From Roridomyces roridus (Eukaryota; Basidiomycota; Agaricomycetes; Agaricales; Mycenaceae): 64,000 nt of DNA. The notes below the pieces were generated by a model that searched no databases, was not told where the DNA came from, and saw only the letters and a program-made list of their open reading frames with translations. The stretch is taken from the NCBI GenBank assembly GCA_029378245.1, contig JARKIF010000143.1, forward strand, positions 16,439 to 80,438. Direction: 5' to 3'. A program made the position numbers and the translations under genes. Positions 49,659-62,110 of this stretch are shown here, in pieces; positions within the stretch are counted from its first letter, which is position 1, and every line of letters begins with the position of its first letter.

Positions 49659-52600
49659 ATGTCACTGTGGGAGCTCGCCCCCAACGCTGGACCCGACGAG
49701 ACTCAGACCTTCAAGAACAAGCTATCCAGCAAAGGTTGGCTTTTCTGTCCGTTTATCGCCTCCCTTGGCCAAACCTGTTTATAGAAACCCAAATCGCCGC
49801 ACAACAGAACGAGATCCTCAAGCAGGCCGCTGAACTAGCAGAACTCAAATCTACGCACAACGAGACCCTCCACAAAGTCCGTCTATTGTGCCACCGCGCA
49901 TGAGCTCCGTTGACTGTTTGCTAGCTACACCACGAAACATCACGGGCAGTCACGCTCGAATCTGGCCTCGCCAAATGTACCGAGGATTTACGGAACGAAT
50001 CCCTGAAAGCTCAGAATGCCGCTGCCGCATTGGCCGGCGCGCACGAGAAACTCAAGGCCAAGGATCTCGAAGCCCGCGAGCTCGAGGCCACCCTCATATC
50101 CATATCACACAACTCGGACACTTTCAATGCACGAAACGCTAAATTGGAGAAGGAAAAGAACACTCTCGAAGCCCGCGTACGAGAGTTGCAACTGCTTAGC
50201 TCTTCTCCGACACCCACGGTCGCCACCCCGGCACGCCGTCATCGTCCACGCTCGTCATCGGTCTCTGACACGCGCGTCGGAACACTCGAGCAGGAGCTCA
50301 AGGACGCCCGTGCGTCACTCGCTCAAAAAGAATCCGCCTCTTTGGCCAAAGTCGCGCAGGTCCAGGATGACCTTGTCAGAGTCGAGAACGAGAAGACTGC
50401 CTTGGAGAAGCGGCTCCAAGCGGAGATACGCGATCTCAAAGCCGAGTTGCAAGAGAAGAATGACGACCTTGAGTATTTCAAGGAACAGCAGGGCGACGGC
50501 GGACGGGAGGAAGAATTGTTGAAGAGAATTGATGAGGACGAGGCCAAGATGGCGGCGTTGGATGCAGCCATGAAATCCGAGACCAAATCGTTAAAGGACC
50601 AGCTGCGTCGTGCAGAAACGCAGCTGCTCGTCGAGTCTGAGCGGATATCAGTCATGGAGGGCCGAAATATTGAATTGGTCCGGGAGAAGGAAGAGGCATT
50701 GGATGAATTGGAGGGAGTCAAGGGGCAGCTTCTGCGTCCTGAGGCTCAACAACCGTGCGTTATCATCCTCTTTGAAGTCACCAGTTCCTCACCTTTCTTA
50801 GAAACATCACACCCTCCGACGAAGACATTGCGCGTCTTCTGAACGCCATTGAACGCGTTCGAGGCGAACGTGACAACCTCCGGCGTGATGTCGAGTTCCT
50901 CCAATCCGAAGCCAGATTCACCGAAGAGGGTTTGGAAGCCCGAATTGCCTCCCTCACCGCCGCCAACTCTGACCTCGCAGCAGCGGATGCAGTGCTTCGA
51001 TCCGAGTTGCATCTCTTGCAGCAACAACTCTCCGGTGCTACAGTCGAGCACCAGGCCGCGATGCAGCAGAAGAATGAAGAGCTCAGGCTGGTTGGGCTCG
51101 CTGCTATGGCTTCGGCCGTAGTCATCGACCAGTTGCAATCCCAGGCGAATTTCGCCCAGGAGCAGTCGCTCAGGGCTTCCACGAGCTCGGAGGAGGTGAC
51201 GCGAAAACTCGGGGAAATGGAGCTCCAGGCAAGCGAGAGTCTTGATGTCCTGACACGACAACGCGATGAGCTGCTTTCCCAACTTGCGCTCAACGAGTCG
51301 AACTGGGCTGAAGAGGTCGACAAGGCTCGGGCAGCCCAACGGGAGACGCAAGATGACGTGGATCTGCGATTGAGCGAGTTGACCCACGTGCTCGATGAGG
51401 TTGAGACGGAGCGGAACGCGTTGAAGCTGCAGGTCACAAACCTCCACAAGGATCTCGAAGATGCAAATCGGGAGATTGCAGAAGCCGAGACGCGGTATAG
51501 CGAGTTGCAGTTCCACCAGCTATCTGCGATGAGCAATCACGAGGCGAGTGTGGCGCTGCGGGAGCAGTTGGAGGAGCAGAAGGAGCGAGTTCTGAGGAGG
51601 ACAGAGCTTGTTGGGATTTTGCAGCATGATTCGGACAAGAGGGATATGAATCTCAAGTTGCAAGAGGAGAGGATTATGGAGATGACGACAGAGATTGCGG
51701 CAATGGTGGAGGACTGCGCGGATGCCAGGCAGGCGAGGGACGTTGCCGTTTCCAGGGTCGAGGATTTGGAGGCCGAGGTGGAGGAACTGGAAGGGAAGCT
51801 GGTGAATGGAGATGAGGAGCTGAGGGGTGTGGTGCTTGTCCTCGTCGAGATTGTGATACGGGCGCGGGATGCCCTGCAACAGGTGCCAGCAGTGCCCGAG
51901 CCTGCGGTCGAGTCCATGGATTGGGAGGCTCAAGTTTCTGAGCTGGACAAGAAGCAGCAGGACCTCCAATCGCTTGTGAACAATCTCAAAGCGGAGCATC
52001 AAGTCGAGATCGAGCGTCTTACTGGTCAGTTGGCCGAGAAGGACCGATTGCTCAGCAACAATGACCTCGAGGGCGAACTGGCGACGCTCAAAATCAAGCA
52101 CGTGGAGGAAATGGGGTTGCTGCAGGGGCGGTTGGTTGAGACGACCAGCGCGTTGGACGAAGCGCAGGCTCGGCTTGAAGCTGTCCAGGAAGAACATCGG
52201 CAAGCGCTATCAGAGTCTCAACGGAGGAAAGAAGAGTTGGAGGTCGCTGCTGGTGACGCTACGACACAAGCCGAAGCTCTGCGGACGGATGTTACGCGGA
52301 TCCAGGACGAGCATGCCGCAGCTGTCGAAACACTTCAAGCAAGGCTCTCGTCTGCTATCTCTGATGCGGAAAAGCTGCAAACGGCGCATCAAGAGTTGGA
52401 GGCGATGCATCAGCGTACTCTCGACGAACTCGCAGAGATCAGAGAGACTTCCGAGACTCATATTCGGGAGCTTGAAGATCGCGTTGCGGAACTTGATGCC
52501 GAGCTTGAAGAGCGGACTTCCCGGTGCGACGCGTTGGGCAAAGATGCCGATTCGCTGCGGTTGGAGCTGCGAAAGGATGCGGAGGAACGCGCTGTCGAGG

Positions 52601-53927
52601 TGCAAGAGCTTAATGCTAAGTTGCGAGATGCGCAGGAAAGGCGGGAGCATGCCGAGTCTGCTGCACGTGACCTCACGGAGGAGTTGTCCGGTGTTGCTGA
52701 GGAGCTGTCGCAGACGCAGGAGGAGATCGAGTCGCTGCAGGAGGAGAGGAGTTCGTTGCAGGAAGAGATCACCGCTCTTCAGGCAGAGATTCAGCGTTCC
52801 TTGTCACTGCACAGGTTTTTGGAGAACCAGGTCAAGGAAAAGTGAGTGTTTGGATTTTCTTGTCGTCATTTTCTAACAGGGTTTTGTAGGGACCAATTGG
52901 CTGCTTCGTTGACCACGGAATTGGAGCATGTTCAGGAACTGCATGCTCGAGCCGAAAAGGCCGGGAAATCGGCCGAGGTCAATCTGAGCTTGCAAGGCGT
53001 CCAATATCGTCGTGAAGTGTCCGAATTGCAGCAACAGCTTGCTGCTCTGCAATCGCGACCGGACTTGACCACTGCCTTGGCGGATTTGGAGGATCGCAAC
53101 AACGAGATGGAGGAGCTGCTCAAAAACAAATGTGCAGAAATCGAGGAAAATGACGACCGTGCACTCGAGTACGTTCACAAATATCCTGCTTGCAATAAAA
53201 TTTCACTAATTCTGCCACTAGGATGCTCAAGAACAACAAGAAGCTCACGGCCAAGGTCGAGTCCCTCACTCGCAAGGTCCAGAACTTGCAGGCGAAACTC
53301 GCTGCCGCAAAGGCGACAGGCTCGGGTCTGCCCATGGATGCCCCCGAGTTCAAGGCATCTCCTTCCTTCCCGACCGTTGTTCCTTCCACAAGGCCACGGT
53401 CAAACACCCTCACGGCCATTCCACCGGTACCTTCAATTCCTTTCGGTGTCCCTGCCAGTCCAGTTCGGCCCTCAAATCGTGTCGCCTCTGGGTCCGCGCT
53501 GCCGAGGCCAAAGACGCCAGAACGAAGAGCCTTGCCGCAGGTGTTCAAAGCGCAAACGCCGGAAAGGCGGACTGCACCTACCCCTCCGTCGCCTTCCGCA
53601 ACAGTTATTGGTCAAAAGCGACGGGCACCGGATGACTTTGAAGATGTCCGTGTACCGGCACAAGGGTTTACGGCGGACAGTCTTCCTGACGAGAACGGGA
53701 CGCCTCGTGTGCGTAGGGTGTTGAATAGTCTGCACTCTGGCTTCACGCCTGTTCGCCAAGGCGCGCGGGTCGCTGTTCCGTCTCCGAAACGAGCTTTGCC
53801 GTCAAGGACATCTCCCTTTATGACGGATGTGACGAATAGCCCTGGCGGGGAGAGCAAGATGAAGCCGGCACGCAGTTGGCTTGGAAAGATTAGAGGGACA
53901 TCGCAGCCAAGGCCAGGGGGATATTGA
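49659..53927 (+). CDS. Long coiled-coil protein
   Basis: About 1,340 residues in six exons (introns near 49735, 49878, 50757, 52842 and 53169). From residue 20 to about 1,100 it is nearly unbroken heptad-type coiled coil, very rich in Glu, Leu, Ala, Arg and Gln, with one break near 180-220 (SSSPTPTVATPARRHRPRSSS). The last ~230 residues are disordered and basic, rich in TPER/SP sites (AQTPERR, KRRAPDDFED, SPKRALPSR, KPARSWLGKIRG). No motor or GRIP domain is visible. A structural role (spindle pole, Golgi tether or nuclear matrix) fits, but I cannot choose. Start MSLWELAPN at 49659 is the last ATG before the coil and suits a short N-terminal cap. Confidence 0.85.
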
Positions 53928-53988
53928 CATCGTATTTATGTAGCTTTTTGATCTACCTGCATTCTGTACCAATCTACCCATATCTTTC

Positions 53989-56900
53989 ATGTTTAAGAGC
54001 AACCACCCCATCTACGCAGACCTTTCGTCCGATTTACGCGACGTGCAGGTCGATTGGAATGTCGCCGTACTACGCTCTTTTGAGTATCCCTTGAATGTCT
54101 CTGCTGTCGCTGTCGAGCCCATCACTGGTCTCCTTGCCGTCGGTAGCCTTGCTCATCTTGCTCGATGTGCACTGCGCTCAACCATTATGACAAGGCACTG
54201 CGACCGGCACGATCCACATCTTCGGAGGACCCTCTGTTGAAACGAGACTGCTGATCCCTGAACCTGGCAAGGTCAAGTTCTTGCAATTTTCAAGCTCCAC
54301 ATTCCAGATCGTGTGCCTTGGTATGGCTGAAACGTGTTTATTTCCTGCAATCCTTTCCTCACCAGTTCAGATGAGCGGAGCCAACTACATATCTTCGACC
54401 TTTCTCCAATTGGCCGGCCTAGGCTTGCTGCATCTGCTAAATTTGACAACGCAAAGTATGTGGTAGCTACGAGGGGTGAAGGTTAGACTCAATCGGTTTA
54501 CAGTTCCTTGACCTTGTCGCCTTCTCATTCCCATGTCGGTCCTCTACCATTACGTTCCAGCTGCCACCGACTTGTCCGCAGGCTTTCATTGCGACGGAAT
54601 CTGGAGAAATACGAACCTACGACCTGCAATGTCTCCGGAGATCCGAGTATCGGATGCCGAATCTGTGGCAACTGTACGAAGAGAAAACGATGGCAAATCG
54701 CATGGAGAAACCCAACATCGCGTCGTGCGTATTCATGTATCCTTGCAACTCGGTCTGATTTGCACCAGACGGATTCCCGTAGATACCGCTATTCATCCCC
54801 GGGACCTGAATCTACTTTTCGTTGCCTATTCAGGCGGTGTTATTCTATCCGACCTGGTACTTTGTCCCTCATTTGTGAGGTTCAGTATCTGATTTGCTGC
54901 CCCAGACACAACGGAACACGCTTCGCGCTTATGAATTCGTATTACCTGCTGGAGCTCCAGGTGGCCCTGGATATGGGCACCCTGTGCGTTTCTCGTTATC
55001 ACAGTCTTATTTTCATTCACCATACCCCTCAGGACATTATGACGCATCGTCGCCCCGACGTAACGGCTATTGCCATCCATCCTGCCGGTCACTTTTTCGT
55101 TGTCGGCTATTCTGATGGCTGTATCGCCTTCTGGGCTATTGAAGACGAAGATCAGCCCCTTCTCGTCCGAACTCTGGACGACACCGACGTCAATGTGATG
55201 AACATGGAAGAACTCGAGAAGCCCCGCGATGCACCCCCTCCTGACAGAGAGCCTATATACAAACTAGCATGGTCTTCCTTTTCCGATTCTTCGGATCCCA
55301 GGGGTGGCCACACGGCTTTGACTACCCTCGGCGGTCTCCTCATGACCAACGATGAGCCGACGGGGTTGAATGTGCACTGGCTGCCGCCATTCAATCCTAC
55401 GGAACCTCCGACTCCTACAGTGAACCCAGGGTTACACCCGTTCATGCGATCAGCAATGCAAGCGTCGCTGGTTCCTTTGTCGGACCTTTTCTATGAAACC
55501 CCCGGAATCCCTCAAGATTTCTTCTTGATGCCCCGGAGTAACCCCCATTTCGCGGGTCATTTCGATCCGAACGCCATCTTGATATCCATTGAAGTCGCCG
55601 GGGGCGCCCGTGTGTTGGAAGCCTTCCAGTTCCCTCCACCTGCCTTCCTGGCTTCTTCGACAACGGTCGCCGCAGAGGTTGAGGAATCTGAGTCGGTGGT
55701 GGATGATCTTGCCTCGACTCTGAGGGCTATGACCGTAGACAACGACCCGCATAGCTTGCGGCTTCCTCTTCCACTGTCGTTTCCTGGCACCGGCATTTCT
55801 GGAGCGCACTTGTGCACGCTGGAACGAGAGGCTCATGATATACTGGTCAGCGACAAAACCGATCCATTTGGATTCCCATTGAAGGGAGGCGTTGCCTGGA
55901 GCGACGATTCAAAGGCTAGAGAAATGAGGCTTGCCAAGGTTTGTGGTCTCTCATCGTCGATCATTGCACACATTGACCACGAATAGTTCCAAAAGCCGCG
56001 CATTTTGATCACACAGCATCGTAATCTGGCCTCTGCAGTCCAGTTCCACGATGCTAGTGCTCAGCTTCTCATCGTCTCTGATACAACGCCCATAGAAAAC
56101 CACTTCCCACAACCGCTTCCTAGTCTCACTATCGACCTCAAAGCACTGCTCACCGATGCAGCGGCGGTCAAGAGGACTTCGCCGTCGTTCCATCAACAAG
56201 CGGAAGTGCAATCGGTGTATCTCGCTACCCAAGCCCTCGAATGTGCCGTCCAATTGGCGTCGGGGGAGGTCATCGTCTTTCGATTGAAATCAGACGAAAG
56301 GCCGATGTCACACACGGAGACAGTGGATGAGGAGCTTGTTCATTTAGGCCATATCTTCACGCCGGAAAACTCCAGATTCGCTCCTTATTTCTTGTTGACA
56401 ACCGGGAAGCCCGTGTCCGCGTGCGCTATATCGGATATTGGTTAGTGGGAGAATCATGTGCATGAACAGTATTTCATATTTCTTTTAGGGTTCCTAGCTG
56501 TTGCTTACTCGGAAGCCTTGGTTGTCGTCGACATGCGGGGCCCTCGGGTGATCTTCCGGTATGGTCGTGATAAGAAGAGACATTCTCTTATCCACTCGCA
56601 TGATTTTGGCATAACGTGCTTGACATGGAGTGTAACGACGTTGGAAAATGGTGGGTCCACTTCAATCAAGGAGCCTCGGTGGCTGACAAACACCAGATCC
56701 TCAGCTCCGTGTCCGCTTGATCGTCGGTCATTCTTCTGGGACGTCTGAAATCCTCACCTTGGTCCGGCAAGAGGACTCGACGTGGAAGGTAGACCCGGAG
56801 ACGAAGAGGGCGGAGGCTGTGGCCAGCCCTTTGCCCGGTGGAACCTTCATCGTGGACCCCAAAGTTGGAGCTCCCGTTGTAGCTACTAGGGAGCAGCTTT

Positions 56901-57899
56901 CACAGTCATTCCACCCTGCTCCGCCCGATACGCACCGCATTCTTGTTACAGCTGGCGCAAAAGGTGCACGGTGTCTTGCCGATGTGACAGGATCAAGGAT
57001 TTCCAGGGTGGAATGGGGCAGTAAAGTGGGCACTGTACAAACGGTCCAGATTGTGGAAAAAATGGGTAGGCGATCGGTCGATGGTCTGGAAGTTCTCTCA
57101 CCCTTTCAAAGGATCACATTCTCTGGTGGCCTTTACCGATGCTCATGAGGTCCTCGCCTTTTCTCTTCCTCAGCTAGAACATTTAGGTACGATGCAACTG
57201 CCCGTACGGGATGCTTCGTAGGTCCAGAATCATTATTGCTTCATCGAGCTCACGCTGCCATAGCATGGTCACCGTTGATACTACTGGGGACTGGATGGCG
57301 TGCACCTTGAATCGAGAGTCTGGGGTAGTGGAGCATGCATCCTATGGCACACTGTTCGACTTCCGACGAGCCTACACGCCTCCAGATATCGAATTCAAAA
57401 AGCCGGTCGTTCCCGCGCAGCCGCAGCCTGCTGCTCTCGGTCCAGCTTCGCTCCTCAGTTCATGGTTCCGATTCGGACAGTCCATGACAGGGGATCAGTT
57501 GGATATTTTGTGTATGTGTGCTTTCTTTTTGAGTGCCCGGTGTCTTCGTATTCACTCTTTCTCAGTAGGAGGTCCGGACAGACCTATACCCAAGCCAGCT
57601 CTGGCTCCAGCTCCGGTACCAGCACCGTCTGCGACCGGTCCATCAACTGCTTCTTCTATAGCGCAGACAGCTGCTGGGGTCCAAAGCAGTCTGTACGCAA
57701 GGCTTCAGTCCGCAGTCGGGGAGAGAGGGTAAGTTCAGAGTCCGATTGATGTGAATTTTATTCGAATATTTTGCACAGACAAATGCTTGGTGATCTGGAA
57801 GACCGGTTCAACTCACTGGAGGAGGGCAGTAGGAGTATGGTGGCACAGGCAAAACGGCTGGCGGCAACTCAGGGCACGAAGAGTTGGTTTGGGTTATGA
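53989..57899 (+). CDS. Lgl/Sro7/tomosyn family WD40 protein
   Basis: About 1,080 residues in ten or more exons. The N-terminus reads HPIYADLSSDLRDVQVDWNV, then two WD40 propellers: VSAVAVEPITGLLAVG, TGTIHIFG, VFLALESGEIRTYD, IHPRDLNLLFVAYSGGVI, VTAIAIHPAGHFFVVGYSDG, ISDIGFLAVAY, and VDTTGDWMAC near the end. The C-terminus (QMLGDLEDRFNSLEEGSRSM and following) is an R-SNARE-like helix without a membrane anchor, as in tomosyn and Sro7. Such proteins bind Sec9/SNAP-25-type t-SNAREs and Rab GTPases and control exocytosis and polarity. Exon joins in 54.1-54.6 kb and 56.6-57.3 kb are by frame. The gene ends 60 bp before GOS1. Confidence 0.88.
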
Positions 57900-57959
57900 G
57901 CTAATTTTGTATTACTATTTCGGGACACGTCATACACGCCCTCTTTACGACCACCCGCC

Positions 57960-58876
57960 ATGTCCAACTACGACCAGCTGCACAGACAATGCAGGACTCT
58001 GGAAAACCTGTTCGACACCAAGCTCACGTCGTACTCACAACTCGTTTCGACCATATCCCAACACATTAACGACGTCGAGGCGTCCGGGTCAAGTGCACGG
58101 TGGAGGGACCTCGAGCTCGAGTTGGACGACCTGCTTGAAAAGGCACATAATCATGGCTCTCTTATGGGGCGGAAGCTAATTGGCCGTTCTAGCTGGAAGA
58201 AACCAACGAACAGCTGTCTGCCCTGGCTAATGAGCCCGACACGCTTTCGCAGTCCATGTTACGAGCCATACAACGACATGGCGAGCTTTTCCAGGACAAT
58301 GCACGGGAATTGAAACGGACAAAGGTGCTTTGGGGTGCTCTGTGTAAAGGAGAGTCGTGAACAACTTAACAGGCCAGCGTCAAGAACGCCTTGGACCATG
58401 CCAACTTGCTGAGCGGCGTGCGGAATGATATCGAGTGCGTTCATTCGAGTCTGTCTTGTGTGCTTCCACTGAGGTCCTGACAGTGCATACAAATCCTCGG
58501 CCGCGGATTCTTTACTCGCTGAGCGCGGTAGGATCGACAGTTCGCACCGGATGACAGATGAAATTCTCGAGTATGGCGGTATTCTCTGCAAGGGTGTACA
58601 ACACTAATCACATTCTGCAGACAAGCGTACGAGACTCGGGCAGACTTTGGACGCCAGCGAACTGCGTTGGCCGGGATAAATAACCGAATGAAGAGCGTGA
58701 TTGGTGTGTCTCTGTCCTGCCCCGTTCTATCTGCATTCTAATTGCATGCAGACACGATGCCTGGTATCAACAACCTCATTGGTATGATCAAATCTCGAAG
58801 GCGAAGAGACACTATCATTGTGGGCGTGATAATTGGAGTTTGTATGATTATACTCATTTCCTACATGTGGGGATAA
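57960..58876 (+). CDS. GOS1: Golgi SNARE Gos1 (GOSR1/GS28)
   Basis: Qb-SNARE of the Golgi. About 225 residues in seven exons. It starts MSNYDQLHRQCRTLENLFDTKL and has ELELDDLLEKLEETNEQL after removing an intron at about 58143-58192. Later exons give the SNARE helix (SHRMTDEILEQAYETRADF, then NRMKSVIDTMPGINNLIGMI) and the C-terminal anchor TIIVGVIIGVCMIILISYMW, ending with one Gly. Length and layout match yeast Gos1. In yeast it pairs with Sed5, Ykt6 and Sft1. It follows the Sro7-like gene by 60 bp and its stop lies two bases from the stop of the convergent TatD gene. Confidence 0.95.
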
Positions 58877-58878
58877 TA

Positions 58879-60166
58879 TCACTTTCCATGCTTGAAAAGA
58901 TTCCAGTTGACCTCTAATCGACGGACGGCGCCCCATTCGGCTTCGGGAGGTGCCTCTTCCGACCATTCCTCCTCGATTGTCCATCCTTGTAATATTGAGT
59001 GGTACTTCGACAAAAGCAAGTTGACGTACCTTTGACGCTGGCCACGAGATTCACAATTTCCACACATTGTTCGGTGCACAGGGCGATGTCGTAGTAATCC
59101 GACTCGATGAGCAGACGATTTGGCGCTACTGCAGCTATCAGTGCACGGAGGTTATTGGAACGCCCATTAATCGTTGTTGACAATGAGAGAAAAACGTTTG
59201 GATGTCGTTTCTGTAGAATTGCCCATACTTGAGGGTTCAAGGAACAACTGTGAACATCAACCCTATTGCGCAGCATCAGAACAAGTGGAGAGATAGCGTT
59301 TCAAGTTGACCGTATGTCTTGGAATTTCTTGCCGTGTTTGAGCTGCATCCGGGCCAGTAAATCCACAGTTACTTGGGGACACTTGACACTGTGGAGACTG
59401 ATGTTGCGGCCCAGCTCGACGGCGAGGTCGATTTGAGCCTCGAGGATTTCAAGCTGGTCTGCCAGCGAACCGTCACGCAAGGCTCAAAGAGTAAGGAATG
59501 GACGCGAACGGTCAAGGGGTATGGTGAACGGAGAAAGTTTCGGAGGCCATTCAGTATGATCGAATGCCACTCGCACTGGCTTGTCCAGACCGACTTCTCC
59601 GAGCATAGCGGTGGGGAACTCGCCAAGATTGCGTCGCACGTCGGATAGGACTTGAGCAAGTGTGATGGGCTCCGGAAGGCGAGGAAGAAGTTCCTCAAAA
59701 GCAGTAGCAGTCTCTGCCGACGGTTCTATGCCGCGCCCAATTAGAAGATCCCTGTAGTGTTCGTCTTTGGAAGGAGCGGCGGTAAGAGATATCCGGTGGG
59801 TGAACCTAGACACTGGATGAAGAGCGAATTCATCGAACGGGGTAGAGGACTACCATGGATGGTACCCGAAGCAAGGAATGATTTTAGTCGGATAGCGCAG
59901 AGCCAAGTCGCGGACCAAGCTGTCAGTCGGCGGTCTTTTGAGAACGCGTGCAGAATCGCGATCAGTACGGGCACCTTTGGTCGTTTTGGTGGGTGCTCAT
60001 CGCGCAGACGGTAATCTCAAGTTGCTCCATGGACTCGGCAGAAAAAGGGAGTTTCAGTCGGGTGACAGTGCGCATCTGTGAGATGGCGTAAAACAATTGC
60101 AGGTGGTCGAGTCGTCACATCTGTGAGACGGGGCAAAACACTTGCAGGTGTCGCCGCGCTGGCCAT
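58879..60166 (-). CDS. TatD-family metal-dependent hydrolase (Scn1-like), frame broken once
   Basis: Metal sites of the TatD barrel are all visible: DAHCHPTE (HxH), LGEVGLDKP (Glu), SLHSVK (His), VDVHSC (His) and ESDYYD (Asp). The layout matches fungal Cut9-interacting Scn1-type proteins, putative nucleases. Joins: intron about 59928-59982, intron in HPW|F near 59810, intron near 59470-59520, intron 59227-59274 and a last one near 59032. The start at 60166 reads through DAHCHPTETPF in one frame, but the conserved continuation (SAESMEQLEITVCAMS) is one frame over. A run of five T on the coding strand (five A at about 60042-60046) lies at the switch; four would restore the frame. Without that fix the product stops after about 53 residues. 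Confidence 0.85.
60073..60150 (-). repeat. 45-bp-period imperfect duplication in the TatD first exon
   Basis: Two 33-nt copies (60073-60105 and 60118-60150) match at 29 positions. On the coding strand they encode TPASVLPRLTD and PPAIVLRHLTD, the second running into the metal-binding DAHCHP. Period 45 keeps the frame. Confidence 0.85.
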
Positions 60167-60261
60167 GACAGATTGGAGGGTTGAAACGAGGTGCAAAGAT
60201 GAGTGTTAGAGTCAAGTTTGAGTCAAGTTGACCTTTGTTTATGCTCTCTCTCTTGCGCACA

Positions 60262-61980
60262 ATGACCATCGACGCGTCTCCTCCGATTCTGACTGGCTTG
60301 GTGGCCCCTCTCGACAAGACTCTTTTCCGAAAATCTATTCCTCTGCTGGCCGCCCGTTTTCCCGTAACGAAAATAGGCTCGCTTCGCAAAACCGACCCAA
60401 TACGACGGTATTCACAACTCCATGCTGCTTAAGAGTCATCCGCAGCTGATGCGGGTGTAGATCTCTCATTGACCTGCCAAGGCTTCGGTCTATTGTACCT
60501 GATCCCTCCGACCCGTCGGGAGACAAGTTGGTTCTTCTAAAAGTATCCACTGAAGGTATGAATGAATGCGAAACCGTTGCCAGTCTATGTGACATATCAC
60601 AAGGCAGAGGACCTACCTCCGCAGGCGCTGGAGTTTCTGAGAAATGAGTCGAATGGACTCGTCCCATATACCCTTGAACTGGATTATGATTACTGGGGTG
60701 CAGGTACAGACATGAATACTTTTTCGATCTATCTTCTCAGCCACGGCAGATGAGATGATACAGGCCATTCTCCCGGAATCTCTGCGGGAACGCTCACCTG
60801 CTGGCTTCGCGATGACCGGCCACATCGGTGAGCAGCCTTGATGTACGTTGCTCAGACCAGTTCAAATCGCTGTAGCACACATCAATCTCAAGGAGGAGTA
60901 TCTGCCGTACAAGTATCTGATTGGGCAGATTATTCTGGACGTAGGTTTTTGTTTTCACTCAACGACTCTGTGCTTATGAAATCAGAAAAACCTCCAAGTC
61001 AAGACTGTGGTGAATAAACTCGATAGCATTGATACCCAGTTCCGTTTCTTCAAAATGGAATTATTGGCCGGCGAACCGAATTATATAGTCCAACATGTGC
61101 GTCTCGACATACTGCGTCTTTTCCAACTGACAATCCGGCAGCACGAAGCAGATTGCACCTTCACTTTCGACTTTACTCAAGTGTACTGGAATTCCCGGCT
61201 TCACACCGAGCATGAGCGACTGGTGGATTTATTCCAGCCAGAAGACGTCGTCGCAGATGTATTCGCGGGTGTAGGTCCGTTTGCCATACCTGCAGCAAGG
61301 AAAGGTTGTGCAGTGCTCGCCAATGATCTCAACCCGCAAAGCGCCAAGTATCTGGCTATAAATGTGGACAACAATCGTGTCGGTCCCTTGTTTTTTCTAT
61401 CATCGTCGTCTGACGGCAAGCACAGGTAGGAGATGCCGTCAAGGTATCGTGCGAGGACGGTCGAACCTTCATTCGAGATGCTGCCGCCCGCCTTATCGCC
61501 GATCCTCTTCCTGTCTTCAGCGGGCCCAAGAAAAGCAGAAACCAAGAGAACAGGAGCGGCGCAAAGGCACACTTGCACCTCCGCCGGCAATCCCATCACA
61601 GCCCCGCAACAAAATATCACATTTCGTCATGAATCTTCCCGACTCCGCGATCCAGTTCTTGGACGCTTTCCGCGGGTGTTCGCCATTTAGATAAGCAAGA
61701 GGTCGAGAAAGTCTACTCGGAATGCCCATGATCCACTGCCATTGCTTTACTCGTGAAACTGAGCCAGAACAGGCACGCAAAGATATTGTGGAGGTGACTT
61801 GCATCCGATCCACCTGCCAATCCTCTCGTATATTGACCTAATATGGCAGAGAGTGACGGAAAAATTGGGCAGCCCCTGGAAGGATACTCGCTCCATCTCG
61901 TTCGCTCTGTAGCCCCCAACAAAGACATGTATTGTATCAGCTTAGGGCTTCCTTCCAGAGTGGCATTCAATGACGAATAA
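60262..61980 (+). CDS. TRM5: tRNA (guanine37-N1)-methyltransferase Trm5, frame disturbed
   Basis: Makes m1G37 in tRNAs, which prevents frameshifting on the ribosome. Start MTIDASPPILTGLVAPLDKT; an in-frame ATG at 60241 adds MLSLLRT. Conserved parts: SLIDLPRLRSIVPDP, VTYHKAEDLPPQALEFL, AGFAMTGHIAHINLKEEYLPYK, LIGQIILDKN, VVNKLDSIDTQFRFFKMELLAGEP, FTFDFTQVYWNSRLHTEHERLV, SAM motif DVFAGVGPFAIPAARKG, HFVMNLPDSAIQFLDAFRG and the C-terminal LHLVRSVAPNKDMYCISLGLP. About 490 residues. The frame changes without a good intron near 60448-60458, 61520-61560 and 61675 (GGG where GG would fit). In the second case a 41-nt intron is possible but weak. The sites resemble single-base errors. Confidence 0.88.
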
Positions 61981-62110
61981 TTTTCTCGTCCGACCCGGAA
62001 CTATTATGTGCGGGCGGAGTTACCCCGGCGTCTTGTTCCGAATACCCTTAGAGCAGTCCACCAACTACTAGACTCTTAGAACTCCTCCCGGAGACACCCC
62101 TCACTCTACT

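Noticed and set aside
50746..51536. Long antisense open frames (252-256 codons) opposite the coiled-coil gene
   Set aside because: They mirror the Glu/Leu-rich coding strand as Leu/Ser/Arg repeats, have no domain, and the sense frame continues through.
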